A DNA stretch of 64,000 bases from an uncultured Roseibium sp. (GTDB lineage Bacteria > Pseudomonadota > Alphaproteobacteria > Rhizobiales > Stappiaceae). A program made the position numbers and the translations under genes. The stretch is from assembly GCF_947499295.1 (NCBI RefSeq), contig NZ_CANMNP010000003.1:1-64000 (forward strand), given 5' to 3'. Each line of letters starts with the position of its first letter. Positions within the stretch are counted from its first letter, which is position 1. Under the pieces are notes generated by a model. The model ran no database searches, was not told the DNA's origin, and saw nothing but the letters and a program-made list of their open reading frames with translations. Positions 37,409 to 46,682 of the stretch are shown here, in pieces.

Positions 37409-38623
37409 ATGTCAAATAAACGCTTGCCGGTTACTGTGCTCTCGGGATTTCTCGGAGCTGGAAAAACGACACTGCTCAATCGCGTGCTCAACAATCGCGA
37501 AGGTCTCAAGGTTGCGGTCATCGTCAATGACATGTCCGAAGTGAATATCGATGCGGATCTTGTGCGCGCTGGTGGTTCTGAGCTCAGCCAGACCGAAGAG
37601 ACCCTGGTTGAAATGTCAAATGGGTGTATCTGCTGCACATTGCGCGATGACCTGCTGATTGAAGTCCAGCGTTTGGCATCAGAGGACAAATTTGACTATC
37701 TTCTGATTGAATCAACAGGCATTTCAGAACCCCTTCCGGTGGCGGCAACTTTCGAGTTTCGGGATGAAGCAGGGCAAAGCCTGTCCGATGTCGCCCGACT
37801 TGACACGATGGTTACAGTTGTCGATGCGGTCAATTTGTTGAATGACTTTTCAAGTCACGACTTTCTGCGCGACAGAGGCGAGGTCCTGGGTGAAGAAGAT
37901 GAACGCACACTCGTGCATCTTTTAACCGACCAGATCGAGTTTTCCGACGTTGTCGTTCTCAACAAGGTCAGCGCTGCGCGGCCGGAACAGGTTGATGCAG
38001 CCCGCAAGATCATCCGCAGCCTCAATGCCGATGCACGGATCCTTGAGACCGACTTTAGTGACATTCACCCCTCGGAAGTGCTCGATACCAAATTGTTCGA
38101 CTTTCGGAAGGCACATGAACATCCCTTGTGGGCCAAGGAGCTTTATGGGTTCGCCGAACATATTCCCGAGACGGAGGAATACGGTGTCACATCCTACGTC
38201 TATCGGGCCCGTCGTCCTTTCGATCCCGCGAAAATCCATGCAGTGCTCAATAGCCCGCTTGAAGGTGTCATCCGGGCCAAAGGTCATTTCTGGGTTGCCA
38301 CACGACCGGAATGGGTCGCGGAGTTCTCGCTGGCCGGTGCGCTTTCCAGCGTCAGTCCGATCGGAACCTGGTGGGCATCCGTTCCGCCGAGCCAGTGGCC
38401 CCAGGATCCGCGAGCACAAGCCTACGCCAGGTCCAATTGGGTCGAGCCTTTCGGGGATCGGCGTCAGGAACTGGTTTTTATCGGCTCGGGTATCGACTGG
38501 CCGGAGATCAAATCAAGGCTGGATCAATGCCTTCTTGCCGAAAGTGCCGGTGAAGATCTGAGTGCCTTCCGGCAATTGCCGGATCCTTATCCGCGATGGC
38601 GCTGGGTGGAAGCAGCGGCATGA
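37409..38623 (+). CDS. zigA: COG0523 (CobW-like) GTPase, ZigA type
   Basis: The 404-residue metallochaperone-type GTPase has Walker [17 protein letters not shown], the metal-binding CxCC in [12 protein letters not shown], Walker [12 protein letters not shown] and the base-recognition NKVS in [16 protein letters not shown]-terminal CobW_C domain is near 270-390. With the Zur-type box upstream, it fits the zinc-starvation subgroup that delivers zinc to client enzymes. ATG at 37409 has GGAGAGG upstream. The stop overlaps the DUF1826 start. Confidence 0.92.
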   Translation: MSNKRLPVTVLSGFLGAGKTTLLNRVLNNREGLKVAVIVNDMSEVNIDADLVRAGGSELSQTEETLVEMSNGCICCTLRDDLLIEVQRLASEDKFDYLLIESTGISEPLPVAATFEFRDEAGQSLSDVARLDTMVTVVDAVNLLNDFSSHDFLRDRGEVLGEEDERTLVHLLTDQIEFSDVVVLNKVSAARPEQVDAARKIIRSLNADARILETDFSDIHPSEVLDTKLFDFRKAHEHPLWAKELYGFAEHIPETEEYGVTSYVYRARRPFDPAKIHAVLNSPLEGVIRAKGHFWVATRPEWVAEFSLAGALSSVSPIGTWWASVPPSQWPQDPRAQAYARSNWVEPFGDRRQELVFIGSGIDWPEIKSRLDQCLLAESAGEDLSAFRQLPDPYPRWRWVEAAA

Positions 38624-39246
38624 GTGTCTCAAAAGCGATTGGTAAAACGCCCTATCGGGTAGCGAGCGATGTCATGATCGGACGTGAGCCGGAGATCCTT
38701 GCTGATATCCATCTGCAGGGAGTGGCCGCGTCGATCTGGGCGAGGCCCTGCGATCCCGCGTTTGTGGACTGGGTCGATGGATTGCCGGTGGAATGCCTTC
38801 CGGAGTTGAGGACGGCAGTGCCGGTGCATCTGGCGGAGGCGGCTGCAATTGCAGCCTGTGAACAGGCAAAAATCCCCTCAAGCTCAGAACGCGACATGTT
38901 GACCGGTGATATTGCGGCACTCGCATTGATGCTGAGCAAAACGCTGAACGTCCGGCAGATGCGGATACGGCTGGACGTGTCAGACGAGATGATGTGCCCG
39001 AAGTTTCATATGGACAATGTTCCGGCGCGGTTGCTTTGCACTTACCGGGGGCCCGGCACCGACTATGTCCCACAGGAAGATCTGTCTGAACCGTTACGCA
39101 TCAGGAGTGTGAAACGCGGTGCGGTCGCCCTGTTTCGTGGCGGCGCATGGTCCGGTGAGGAGCGCACCGGGCTTTTGCACCGATCTCCCGCTGTCGATGA
39201 AAGCGTTGGAGCAAGACTGCTTCTCGTGATCGATCCTGTCGACTGA
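38620..39246 (+). CDS. DUF1826 protein coupled to the COG0523 GTPase
   Basis: The 208-residue product overlaps the GTPase gene by four bases (ATGA), so it is made with it under zinc control. The C-terminal half contains [21 protein letters not shown], key residues Cys-x-x-Phe-His-x-Asp, and later [19 protein letters not shown]. The His-x-Asp, distal His and downstream Arg resemble the iron triad and substrate Arg of Fe(II)/2-oxoglutarate oxygenases. That resemblance is by eye. No function is assigned to the family as far as I know. Confidence 0.85.
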   Translation: MSVSKAIGKTPYRVASDVMIGREPEILADIHLQGVAASIWARPCDPAFVDWVDGLPVECLPELRTAVPVHLAEAAAIAACEQAKIPSSSERDMLTGDIAALALMLSKTLNVRQMRIRLDVSDEMMCPKFHMDNVPARLLCTYRGPGTDYVPQEDLSEPLRIRSVKRGAVALFRGGAWSGEERTGLLHRSPAVDESVGARLLLVIDPVD

Positions 39247-39252
39247 GAGCGA

Positions 39253-39272
39253 CCCCGCCAATGGAGGCGGGG
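39253..39272. terminator. hairpin between DUF1826 and serA
   Basis: CCCCGCC and GGCGGGG with a six-base loop lie between the convergent genes. The T tract is weak, so it may act as a partial bidirectional terminator. Confidence 0.55.
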
Positions 39273-39290
39273 CCTCATCTGTTTTGCTTC

Positions 39291-40535
39291 TCAGACCCGG
39301 TTGAGCAACCTTGCCCTGATCGTGTTGGGCAGGCTGCGAATTTCTTCCAGGATTTCGACCGGCTGTTCGACCGGCGTGTCGACGTCCAGCACCACATAAC
39401 CGATGTCCTGATGGGACTGCATGTGCTGGGAAAAGATGTTCAGGTTGTGCCGGGTAAAGAGGTCGTTCAAAGTTCTCATGGCACCGGGTGCATTGTGGTG
39501 CACCTGAATGAAACGTGTCGCGTCCGAGCCTCTTGAGAGCTGCACCTGCGGGAAGGAAACCGCACCGATTGTGGATCCAACATCGGAGTATTCCACCAGA
39601 CGCTTGGAGACTTCTTCCCCGATCCGGTCCTGGGCTTCTTCTGTCGAACCGCCAACATGCGGGGTCATAATGACATTGTTCAGGCCGCGCAGCGGAGAAA
39701 TGAACTCATCCTTGTTGGATTTCGGCTCGACCGGGAAAACGTCAATCGCAGCGCCAGCGAGGTGGCCCGACTTCAGAGCATCGGCAAGAGCGTCAATATC
39801 AATCACCTGACCACGGGCGTTGTTGATCAGGAACGCGCCTTTTTTCATGGCAGCGATCTGTTCGGCCTTGAACATGTTGCGTGTACCGGGCGTATCGGGA
39901 ACGTGCAGGGATACCACGTCTGATTCACCAAGCAGCGCATCCAGGCTATCGGTCGGTATGACGTTGCCATGCTGGAGTTTGTCGACCAGGTCAAAATAAA
40001 TGACCCTGAGACCCATGGCTTCAGCAAGGTTGGACAGCTGTGTGCCGATATTGCCGTAGCCGACGATCCCGAGCGTCTTGCCGCGAATTTCGTGGGATCC
40101 GACCGCGCTTTTCAACCAGCGGCCCTCATGGGCTGCGGTCGATTTCGGGAAGACGCCGCGCATCAGCATGACGATCTCGGCAATCGTCAGCTCGGCGACT
40201 GATCGGGTGTTTGAAAATGGCGCGTTGAAGACCGGTATGCCACGGTTCAATGTGGCAGAAAGATCGACCTGGTTGGTGCCAACCGAAAAACAACCGACGG
40301 CGACAAGGCTCTTGGCTGCCTCGAGAACTTCTTCCGTGACCTGAGTTCGAGAGCGAATACCAAGGATCTGGACACCCTGCAGTTTCTCGATGAGGGCATC
40401 CTGCTCCAAGGCACCCGGCAGGACTTCCACATTGGTGTAGCCGTTCTTTTCTAGAACCGCGCGCGCTGTTGGCGAAATGCCTTCCAGCAGCAGCCAGCGG
40501 ATCTGATTTTTCGGCCGGGAAAGACCATGAATCAT
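39291..40535 (-). CDS. serA: D-3-phosphoglycerate dehydrogenase
   Basis: The 414-residue NAD-dependent enzyme catalyses the first step of serine synthesis. It is of the E. coli type: RWLLLEGISPTARAVLEKNGYTNVE at the N-terminus (key residues LLLEG and GY), the nucleotide motif GIVGYGNIGTQLSNLAEAMG, catalytic Arg in NNARGQVIDIDAL and His in MTPHVGGSTEEA. A C-terminal ACT domain (about 340-414) allows serine feedback. ATG at 40535 is chosen because the next upstream start (40598) adds 21 residues not seen in the family. Confidence 0.95.
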   Translation of the reverse strand: MIHGLSRPKNQIRWLLLEGISPTARAVLEKNGYTNVEVLPGALEQDALIEKLQGVQILGIRSRTQVTEEVLEAAKSLVAVGCFSVGTNQVDLSATLNRGIPVFNAPFSNTRSVAELTIAEIVMLMRGVFPKSTAAHEGRWLKSAVGSHEIRGKTLGIVGYGNIGTQLSNLAEAMGLRVIYFDLVDKLQHGNVIPTDSLDALLGESDVVSLHVPDTPGTRNMFKAEQIAAMKKGAFLINNARGQVIDIDALADALKSGHLAGAAIDVFPVEPKSNKDEFISPLRGLNNVIMTPHVGGSTEEAQDRIGEEVSKRLVEYSDVGSTIGAVSFPQVQLSRGSDATRFIQVHHNAPGAMRTLNDLFTRHNLNIFSQHMQSHQDIGYVVLDVDTPVEQPVEILEEIRSLPNTIRARLLNRV

Positions 40536-40688
40536 GGGCGTTTTGCCTTCTCTTGTCCTGAAGTTGCCATGGGACCGAAGCAGCGTCTTCGATGGCATAA
40601 ATTGCCGGTGTCGTATACGCGCTCGTTTGCGTCGCGTCTAGGTCGGCAAACGTCAATAAGAAGGATGTTCCGGACAAAATTTCCAGCT

Positions 40689-41021
40689 TCAGTTCAGCGG
40701 CGTTTCAAGGTCTGCGCGGAGCCTGGCCAGCAACTCGACAGCGCTTTCTGCATATTCGCCGATCCAGCGGTCATAGATGTCTCTGATCGGCAATACATTG
40801 AGATGATTCCAGCGTTCGCGCCCCTTGCGCTGAACGATAATGAGATCGGCAGCTTCCAGAACGCGCATATGCTGCATCACCGTGCAGCGATCCAGCTCAG
40901 GGAAGGCGGAACAGAGTGTGCCTGTCGTTTGAGGACCACCCTTCAGGAGATCCAGCATCCTGCGTCTGCGCCTATCGGCCAGAGCCTTGAATATTCGGTC
41001 TGAATCATCGCTGCTTGACAT
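40689..41021 (-). CDS. ArsR-family regulator
   Basis: The 110-residue winged-helix protein has RIFKALADRRRRRMLDLLKGGPQ and the recognition segment FPELDRCTVMQHMRVLEAADLI, then the wing VQRKGRERWNHL. It is divergent from two SRPBCC genes. A perfect palindrome overlaps its own start codon, so it represses itself and probably the SRPBCC pair. ATG at 41021 places the operator across the translation start. Confidence 0.92.
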   Translation of the reverse strand: MSSSDDSDRIFKALADRRRRRMLDLLKGGPQTTGTLCSAFPELDRCTVMQHMRVLEAADLIIVQRKGRERWNHLNVLPIRDIYDRWIGEYAESAVELLARLRADLETPLN

Positions 41022-41040
41022 GTTATAAAAATATAACATG
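41019..41040. promoter_or_regulatory. ArsR operator, perfect 9-bp inverted repeat
   Basis: CATGTTATA and TATAACATG with an AAAA centre span the ArsR start codon and lie 37 bp upstream of the first SRPBCC gene. This is a typical ArsR dimer site controlling both directions. Confidence 0.78.
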
Positions 41041-41077
41041 ATAACTCATGTTGCAAGACACACGAAGGCGAGTTGCC

Positions 41078-41494
41078 ATGTCTGTTGTTCAAATCGACCT
41101 TGCAAAAAAGTGCCATGCACCTGCAGAGCGCCTTTGGAACATTCTCGTAAGCCCACATCTCTGGTGGGGTGAGAGCGTTGTTCTGGACCCGGTTTCCGGC
41201 GGCAGGTTTCATGAGCCTTGGAAAGACGCAGCTGGTGAGCACCATACCCACGGGCGGGTTCTTGAGATCCAGGCGCCGAATTTCCTGTTGCTGAAATGGT
41301 GGGATGAAGACTGGTCATTTGAGACTGAAGTCAGCTTTCAGATCTCGGTTTTGAAAGCAGGGAGCCACATCAGGCTTGTTCACAGTGGGTGGCAGGCTGC
41401 GCCTGAAGCAGAGCAACGAGACCTGGTAAACGCGCACAGGCGAGGGTGGAGCTATCACCTTGAAAACCTGGTGACCTTTGCCGGCAAAAACTGA
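41078..41494 (+). CDS. SRPBCC domain protein
   Basis: The 138-residue AHSA1-like protein has CHAPAERLWNILVSPHLWWG, VSGGRFHEPW and FLLLKWWDEDWSFETEVSF. The start at 41078 has CGAAGGCG upstream. It is the first of two SRPBCC genes divergent from arsR. Ligand and function are unknown. Confidence 0.88.
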   Translation: MSVVQIDLAKKCHAPAERLWNILVSPHLWWGESVVLDPVSGGRFHEPWKDAAGEHHTHGRVLEIQAPNFLLLKWWDEDWSFETEVSFQISVLKAGSHIRLVHSGWQAAPEAEQRDLVNAHRRGWSYHLENLVTFAGKN

Positions 41495-41517
41495 AGTGGT
41501 GAAGGGAGAATAAGACC

Positions 41518-41973
41518 ATGTTGTCGTTCAACGTATCCGGCCGGATTTCCAAACCGGTGTCTGACGTTTTTGAGGCCGTCGTCAATCCAGGCCGTTTGTC
41601 AGGCTATTTCACCACTGGCGGCGCTGAGGGGCGCATAGAGCCGGGTGCAACCGTCTTGTGGAGCTTTGCCGAATTTCCCGGTCAATTTCCAGTCAGGGTG
41701 AGTGAAGTCATCAAAGATCGGAAAATTGTTCTTCACTGGGCGTCTGATGAACAGGCTGACGGCGAAGACCAGGGCGAAACCACGGTTAAAATGGAATTTA
41801 GCGAACTTGATGATGGCAGGACACTTATAACCATCAGCGAGGAAGGCTGGGGTGAAACTGCCAAAGGCAGCAAGGCGTCCTACGGGAACTGCGAGGGTTG
41901 GACGCAAATGCTGTGTTGTCTGAAAGCCTTTGTGGAGCACGGCATAAATCTGCGCGATGGCTATTACGCGTAA
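41518..41973 (+). CDS. SRPBCC domain protein
   Basis: The 151-residue protein has GRISKPVSDVFEAVVNPGRLSGYF, WSFAEFPGQFPVRVSEV and GWTQMLCCLKAFVEHGINLR, which is the AHSA1 pattern. It follows the previous SRPBCC gene by 23 bases with GAAGGGAG upstream. The two may form a heterodimer or act on related ligands. Confidence 0.9.
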   Translation: MLSFNVSGRISKPVSDVFEAVVNPGRLSGYFTTGGAEGRIEPGATVLWSFAEFPGQFPVRVSEVIKDRKIVLHWASDEQADGEDQGETTVKMEFSELDDGRTLITISEEGWGETAKGSKASYGNCEGWTQMLCCLKAFVEHGINLRDGYYA

Positions 41974-42000
41974 GAAACCTGCCGTCCGCAAAGGAAACCG

Positions 42001-42825
42001 CTAGCTGGTGGCAGCAGGCGGAGGCAGGGTGGCGAGACGTTTGGCAGTCGCTTCGATGTCAGCATCGTTGTACCCAAGACCGAGGTCTTCACGCATAAAT
42101 CGGGAAAGGTCGCTTGAGGTTAAAATGGTGCGTGACGCCTTGACCCCGTTTGACGTAAAGCCTGCAAGGCCATTTTGAAAGCTGATCCATCCGTCATCGG
42201 TCAACCGGTAGAACTTGATGGAAGACGAAAAGGAAATCTCCGGCCATTTGGCGCAAAGGTAGTTGGCAGCCTGCATGTCAACCTGCTTGGGTGACAACCG
42301 GTCGAACCCATAAAGCGACACCCAGCCTGCGGCGGTCTTTCGCTCAAGAACCTCTTCGTTTTCAGCGGCGTCAAACCGCATGCGGTAAGTCTGGTCCCGG
42401 ACGGGTTGTTCCTCGCTTGTAGAGAGGTTGATCGGTTCAGCCGGTGCCTGGCCGCCAAAGCCGGCATCCAGCAGCCAGTCGGCTCCGTCCATTTCGACGA
42501 TATGCGCCTGATGTGAGCGAACGCCGCCTTCTTCAGCGCCCATTCGGACCCGGGCAAGCACCCTTTGACTGGGGAGGCCGAGGGCTGAAAGGGCCCTGTC
42601 CAGCAAGGCATTCAACTCGAAACAATAGCCGCCTTTGCGGTCCAGCACGAGTTTTTGCCAGAGGGTTTCGTCGTCAAGATCTGGCACCCGTCCCAGGAAA
42701 GGCAAAACGTTTTCGAATGGAATGGAAGCGATCTGGGCCGCTTGAAGCTTCCTCAAGCCTTCAAGAGTGCTCGGGTGCTCGTGAAGACCTATTCGGGCGA
42801 GATAGGTTGAAAGATCAAAAGGCAT
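42001..42825 (-). CDS. arylamine N-acetyltransferase
   Basis: The 274-residue cysteine-protease-like fold has the catalytic triad Cys in DRKGGYCFELNALL, His in VRSHQAHIVEM and Asp in WLLDAGFGGQAPAEPI. It transfers acetyl from acetyl-CoA to aromatic amines or hydrazines. ATG at 42825 has GGAG upstream. It lies downstream of ilvH, beyond a terminator, so it is probably transcribed separately. Confidence 0.94.
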   Translation of the reverse strand: MPFDLSTYLARIGLHEHPSTLEGLRKLQAAQIASIPFENVLPFLGRVPDLDDETLWQKLVLDRKGGYCFELNALLDRALSALGLPSQRVLARVRMGAEEGGVRSHQAHIVEMDGADWLLDAGFGGQAPAEPINLSTSEEQPVRDQTYRMRFDAAENEEVLERKTAAGWVSLYGFDRLSPKQVDMQAANYLCAKWPEISFSSSIKFYRLTDDGWISFQNGLAGFTSNGVKASRTILTSSDLSRFMREDLGLGYNDADIEATAKRLATLPPPAATS

Positions 42826-42832
42826 GAACACT

Positions 42833-42872
42833 CCAAAAAAGAAGCAGGCCAGCTGCATATAGGCAGCCGGCC
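42833..42872 (-). terminator. terminator downstream of ilvH
   Basis: On the minus strand GGCC-G-GCTGC and GCAGC-T-GGCC enclose a six-base loop, followed within six bases by a T-rich run (CTTCTTTTTT). It separates ilvH from the acetyltransferase gene. Confidence 0.75.
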
Positions 42873-42908
42873 TTTCTACTTAAAGCTCTTGGATTTTGGT
42901 GCCAGATG

Positions 42909-43481
42909 TCAGAGCCCCTCAGGACCACGCTGGACGGCAGCGACACCTGTGCGGGAGACTTCAACCAGGCCAAGCGGTTTCATGATGGCGATGAACTGCT
43001 CGATCTTGGACGTGCGTCCCGTGATTTCAAAGACGAAATGATCTGTGGTTGCGTCGATAACCGTTGCCCGGAAGGCGTCGCCGAGGCGCAGCGCTTCAAG
43101 CCGCTTGTCGCCGTCTCCGGCAACTTTTACCAAAGCAAGTTCGCGTTCCAGGGGCTTGTCCTGGTTGGCCCGGCGGGCGCGCACCGTCAGGTCGGTCACC
43201 CGGTGTACAGGTACCAGGCGGTCGAGCTGATGACGGATCTGCTCGATGATCATCGGTGTTCCCGTCGTCACGATTGTGATCCGCGAAAGATGCTTTTCGT
43301 GCTCGGTTTCCGAAACGGTCAAACTGTCAATATTGTAGCCGCGGCCGGAGAAGAGGCCAATCACGCGGGCGAGCACGCCCGGCTCGTTGTCGACGAGAAG
43401 CGATAGCGTGTGGGTTTCGATCTCATTGCTGACTTCCGCTAGGAAATAGGCGGAAGGCGCATCTACATTCTGTGCGTTCAT
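42909..43481 (-). CDS. ilvH: acetolactate synthase small (regulatory) subunit
   Basis: The 190-residue product has an N-terminal ACT domain with HTLSLLVDNEPGVLARVIGLFSGRGYNIDSL (key residues NEPGVL and RGYNI) that binds valine for feedback, and a C-terminal domain with IEQFIAIMKPLGLVEVSRTGV. ATG at 43481 is used; an in-frame TTG lies six bases upstream. It follows the large-subunit gene by 26 bases in the same operon. Confidence 0.96.
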   Translation of the reverse strand: MNAQNVDAPSAYFLAEVSNEIETHTLSLLVDNEPGVLARVIGLFSGRGYNIDSLTVSETEHEKHLSRITIVTTGTPMIIEQIRHQLDRLVPVHRVTDLTVRARRANQDKPLERELALVKVAGDGDKRLEALRLGDAFRATVIDATTDHFVFEITGRTSKIEQFIAIMKPLGLVEVSRTGVAAVQRGPEGL

Positions 43482-43507
43482 GTTCAAAAATCCTTTGCCT
43501 GGCCGCC

Positions 43508-45283
43508 TTAGACGAGAGACTTGCCTTCAGCACTGATTGCGTTGGCAACTGCTTCGTCGTTGGCTTCGTCCGGCAGCAGCATTTCATTGTGGGCCTTGCC
43601 CGAGGGGATCATCGGGAAGCAATTGGCGAGATTGGCGACGCGGCAGTCAAAAAGGACCGGTTTGTCGATGGCGATCATTTCCTCGATGGCACCGTCCAGG
43701 TCAGCCGGTTTTTCCACCCGGAAACCAACGCCGCCATAAGCTTCCGCCAGTTTTACGAAGTCGGGCAGGCTGTCGGTGTAGGAATGGGACAAGCGGTTGC
43801 CGTGCAGCAGCTGCTGCCACTGCCGCACCATGCCCATATACTGGTTGTTCAGGATGAACACCTTGACCGGAAGGCCGTATTGAACAGCGGTCGACATCTC
43901 CTGAATGTTCATCAGGATCGAAGCATCACCGGCAATGTCCACACAAAGCGCATCGCGGTGGGCAACCTGAGCGCCAATGGCGGCAGGCAGGCCGTAGCCC
44001 ATTGTTCCGAGCCCGCCGGACGTGAGCCAGCGGTTTGGCTCTTCGAAACCGTAAAACTGGGCCGCCCACATCTGATGCTGGCCAACTTCAGTGGAGATGA
44101 AGGTCTTGCGGTGCTTGGTCAGTTCATAAAGCCGCTGGATTGCGTGCTGCGGCATGATCACATCTGAATTGGGCTTATAGGCAAGTGAATTGCGGGCCCG
44201 CCATGCATCGATCTGCTCCCACCAGGCTTTCATTGCGCTTTCATCCGCCTTCATGGACGAAGAGCGCCAGATGCGTACCATATCTTCAAGCACATGACCG
44301 ACGTCGCCAATGATCGGCAGATCGACATTGATGGTCTTGTTGATCGAAGACGGGTCGATATCGATATGGATCTTGCGTGAATTCGGCGAGAAGGCATCGG
44401 TGCGCCCGGTGATGCGGTCGTCGAAACGTGCGCCGATGCACACCATCAGATCGCAGTCATGCATCGTCATGTTGGCTTCAAACGTACCATGCATGCCCAG
44501 CATACCGAGCCAGTTGTCTCCGGAAGCCGGATATGCGCCCAAGCCCATCAGTGTCGATGTGATCGGGAAGCCGGTCAGCGAAACCAGTTCACGCAACAGT
44601 TGGCAGGCTTGCGTGCCGGAATTGATCACCCCGCCGCCCGTATAAAGGATCGGTTTCTTCGCAGCAGCCATCAATTCAACTGCATGGCGGATGCTGGCGG
44701 CATCGCCCTTGACCTGAGGTCGGTAGCTCTTGTGGGCGGCTGCGGGGTTTGGCGTCGGCCCCTGATACGTTCCGGTCGCGAATTGTACGTCTTTGGGGAC
44801 ATCGACAACAACCGGACCAGGACGGCCGGAAGTCGCGACGTAAAACGCCTCGTGCAGAACGCGGGCCAGATCTTCGACGTCGCGTACGAGCCAATTGTGC
44901 TTGGTGCAGGGACGGGTGATGCCGACTGTATCGCACTCCTGAAAGGCATCGTTGCCGATGAGGTGGGTCGGCACCTGCCCGGAAATGCAGACGAGCGGAA
45001 TGCTGTCGAGCATCGCATCGGTCAGCGCGGTCACCATGTTGGTCGCACCTGGGCCGGACGTGACCAGCGCAACGCCCGGTTTGCCGGTGGAGCGGGCATA
45101 TCCTTCGGCCGCGTGGCCGGCGCCCTGCTCATGGCGCACAAGAATGTGCTCAAGGCCTTCCTGCTGAACGATCTCGTCATAGATGGGAAGCACTGCACCG
45201 CCCGGGTAGCCGAAGATCGTGTCAACTCCCTGGTCTTTCAGCGCCTGTATGACCATTTCGGCGCCGGTCATTTCCCGTGTCAT
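43508..45283 (-). CDS. ilvI: acetolactate synthase large (catalytic) subunit
   Basis: The 591-residue thiamine-diphosphate enzyme makes acetolactate and acetohydroxybutyrate. Features are the catalytic Glu region LVRHEQGAGHAAEGYARSTG (residue about 50), the FAD-binding middle domain and the ThDP motif GDASILMNIQEMSTAVQYGLP through NNQYMGMVRQW. It is preceded by a leader peptide rich in branched-chain codons and an intrinsic terminator, so attenuation is likely. The symbol could equally be ilvB; family members are named either way. Confidence 0.96.
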   Translation of the reverse strand: MTREMTGAEMVIQALKDQGVDTIFGYPGGAVLPIYDEIVQQEGLEHILVRHEQGAGHAAEGYARSTGKPGVALVTSGPGATNMVTALTDAMLDSIPLVCISGQVPTHLIGNDAFQECDTVGITRPCTKHNWLVRDVEDLARVLHEAFYVATSGRPGPVVVDVPKDVQFATGTYQGPTPNPAAAHKSYRPQVKGDAASIRHAVELMAAAKKPILYTGGGVINSGTQACQLLRELVSLTGFPITSTLMGLGAYPASGDNWLGMLGMHGTFEANMTMHDCDLMVCIGARFDDRITGRTDAFSPNSRKIHIDIDPSSINKTINVDLPIIGDVGHVLEDMVRIWRSSSMKADESAMKAWWEQIDAWRARNSLAYKPNSDVIMPQHAIQRLYELTKHRKTFISTEVGQHQMWAAQFYGFEEPNRWLTSGGLGTMGYGLPAAIGAQVAHRDALCVDIAGDASILMNIQEMSTAVQYGLPVKVFILNNQYMGMVRQWQQLLHGNRLSHSYTDSLPDFVKLAEAYGGVGFRVEKPADLDGAIEEMIAIDKPVLFDCRVANLANCFPMIPSGKAHNEMLLPDEANDEAVANAISAEGKSLV

Positions 45284-45416
45284 TCGTTCTCGTCCTCAAT
45301 TCAAGCACCTGAAATAGTCAGGTTTTGGCTCGTCAGTTCTTGTTGTTTCCTCATCCGCATGCGGCGTCAAAGGTCCGGTTGGTGTCTAGGAAGAAGCGCG
45401 GTCAGGAGGCGGGTAC

Positions 45417-45442
45417 AAAAAAAGGCCCCTTGGGGAGCCTTG
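45417..45442 (-). terminator. attenuator terminator upstream of ilvI
   Basis: On the minus strand AGGC(T)CCCC and GGGGCCT with a two-base loop are followed directly by seven T residues. It lies between the leader peptide stop and ilvI, about 130 bases upstream of the ilvI start, where an ilv attenuator is expected. Confidence 0.85.
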
Positions 45443-45469
45443 GTCGCGCGCCATACTGTCCGTCCGGGA

Positions 45470-45526
45470 TTATCCCGCCGCGGAGGCGCGCTTTCCTACC
45501 ACTACTAGAATGAGCGACATCATCAT
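45470..45526 (-). CDS. ilv leader peptide
   Basis: This is an 18-codon frame MMMSLILVVVGKRASAAG ending in TAA. Residues 5-10 are Leu-Ile-Leu-Val-Val-Val, all branched-chain codons (CTC ATT CTA GTA GTG GTA). The stop is 28 bases before the intrinsic terminator stem. Position, codon content and terminator together match classical ilv attenuation: stalling on these codons when the charged tRNAs are low would let transcription continue into ilvI-ilvH. Any of three consecutive ATGs could be the start. Confidence 0.82.
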   Translation of the reverse strand: MMMSLILVVVGKRASAAG

Positions 45527-45929
45527 GTCGTCCCGGTCCTTTGATGCTTGCGGGCGTTTGAGGCCCGGTTTTGGACAGTGTGGCACCTTTTCGTACCGCC
45601 TTGATCAATCGGCCTCTTTCAGCCTCTGGATCCATGACACAAGCCAGGCTGTCCGCCCGGTCTTGATGCGCTGCACCCTAGTGACGCGGATTTGGCGGGT
45701 CAAGCCCCAATTTCGATTATTGCGCCAAAGATCGCAGATGTTTTTGAATGTTACGGGAGGCGTCCGGTCAGATTGCAATCTTTGCTCAAAGTTTCCTGGA
45801 GCCTGATCCCGTCGTATCTCTGTCGCCCATTCTTCAAAAAAGTGTCTCAACTTCCATTGCTTTGATGCAGCACGCCCTATATACAGCCCATCTCCTTGCG
45901 AGCCGCACTTATGCGGTGAACGCGACGAT
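45527..45929. other. region between the ilv leader and tRNA-Lys
   Basis: I see no gene in these 403 bases on either strand. They hold the candidate ilv promoter (separate entry) and, at the right end, the promoter region of the tRNA. Confidence 0.55.
45675..45703 (-). promoter_or_regulatory. candidate sigma-70 promoter of the ilv leader/operon
   Basis: On the minus strand TTGACC is followed after 17 bases by TAGGGT. The -35 match is good and the -10 is moderate. Transcription would begin about 140 bases before the leader ATG. Confidence 0.4.
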
Positions 45930-46005
<76 letters not shown>

Positions 46006-46257
46006 AATCTTTCTTATTGAAAAGAAAAGACCTTTAATAGCAATTCGTGCACCTGAGACTCAGCTGTAGTCCCGTCTAACTTGGTGCCTCGCATCGCGGC
46101 CAAAAAATTAGAAAGTAGATTTAGTAGGGGAATGGTTTCGGAGGATTAAATAAACTCAGTTTTGAGCTGGTTCGCACTATCCAATATTGCACTTGAATAT
46201 CGATTTTGTTCGTTTGCGGAACGTCTCAATACTTAAATCACACCTAACAACGCTCAC

Positions 46258-46548
46258 TTAAACACCGAAAACCACCATGACTGCAAATCCAAAAAGACTT
46301 AAGTAACCAATCCAAACATACTTTTTGAATACTCGGTTGCTGAATTCTTTTTCGAATTCTTTCGGTGGATTATTTTCTCTAATTAGCCGAACACCGAAAC
46401 CTTTGATACCTCGAGTAACCCACTTATTTTCTTTGGCTTTCCATTTCGCTAGCAATTTATCTTGTGAATAAATTAAGATCAAAATAATAATCATTCCTCC
46501 TATCCATAGTATAAGCCCAATGCTTGCAATGTATTCGTGAATACCCAT
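46258..46548 (-). CDS. small membrane protein, unknown
   Basis: The 96-residue product has two hydrophobic segments, IGLILWIGGMIIILILIYS near the N-terminus and YVWIGYLSLFGFAVMVVFGV at the C-terminus, joined by a highly charged loop. No family is recognised. Codon and base use are AT-rich compared with the rest of the window. It is the only gene of the patch on the minus strand up to 49 kb. Confidence 0.55.
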   Translation of the reverse strand: MGIHEYIASIGLILWIGGMIIILILIYSQDKLLAKWKAKENKWVTRGIKGFGVRLIRENNPPKEFEKEFSNRVFKKYVWIGYLSLFGFAVMVVFGV

Positions 46549-46682
46549 CAAAATACTTATTATTATTGAATCGAAAGAAATTTTATACTACAGAAGAGAG
46601 ATTCTAATGGCAACTAGTCCTATATACATGACTATGAAAAGGATTTTCGCATACTAGACGACAACTGGCAGGTGCTAAATGC

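Noticed and set aside
44459-45508. 349-codon plus-strand frame opposite ilvI
   Set aside because: The minus strand encodes a complete acetolactate synthase here, and the frame also runs through the ilv attenuator. No protein-like features were seen.
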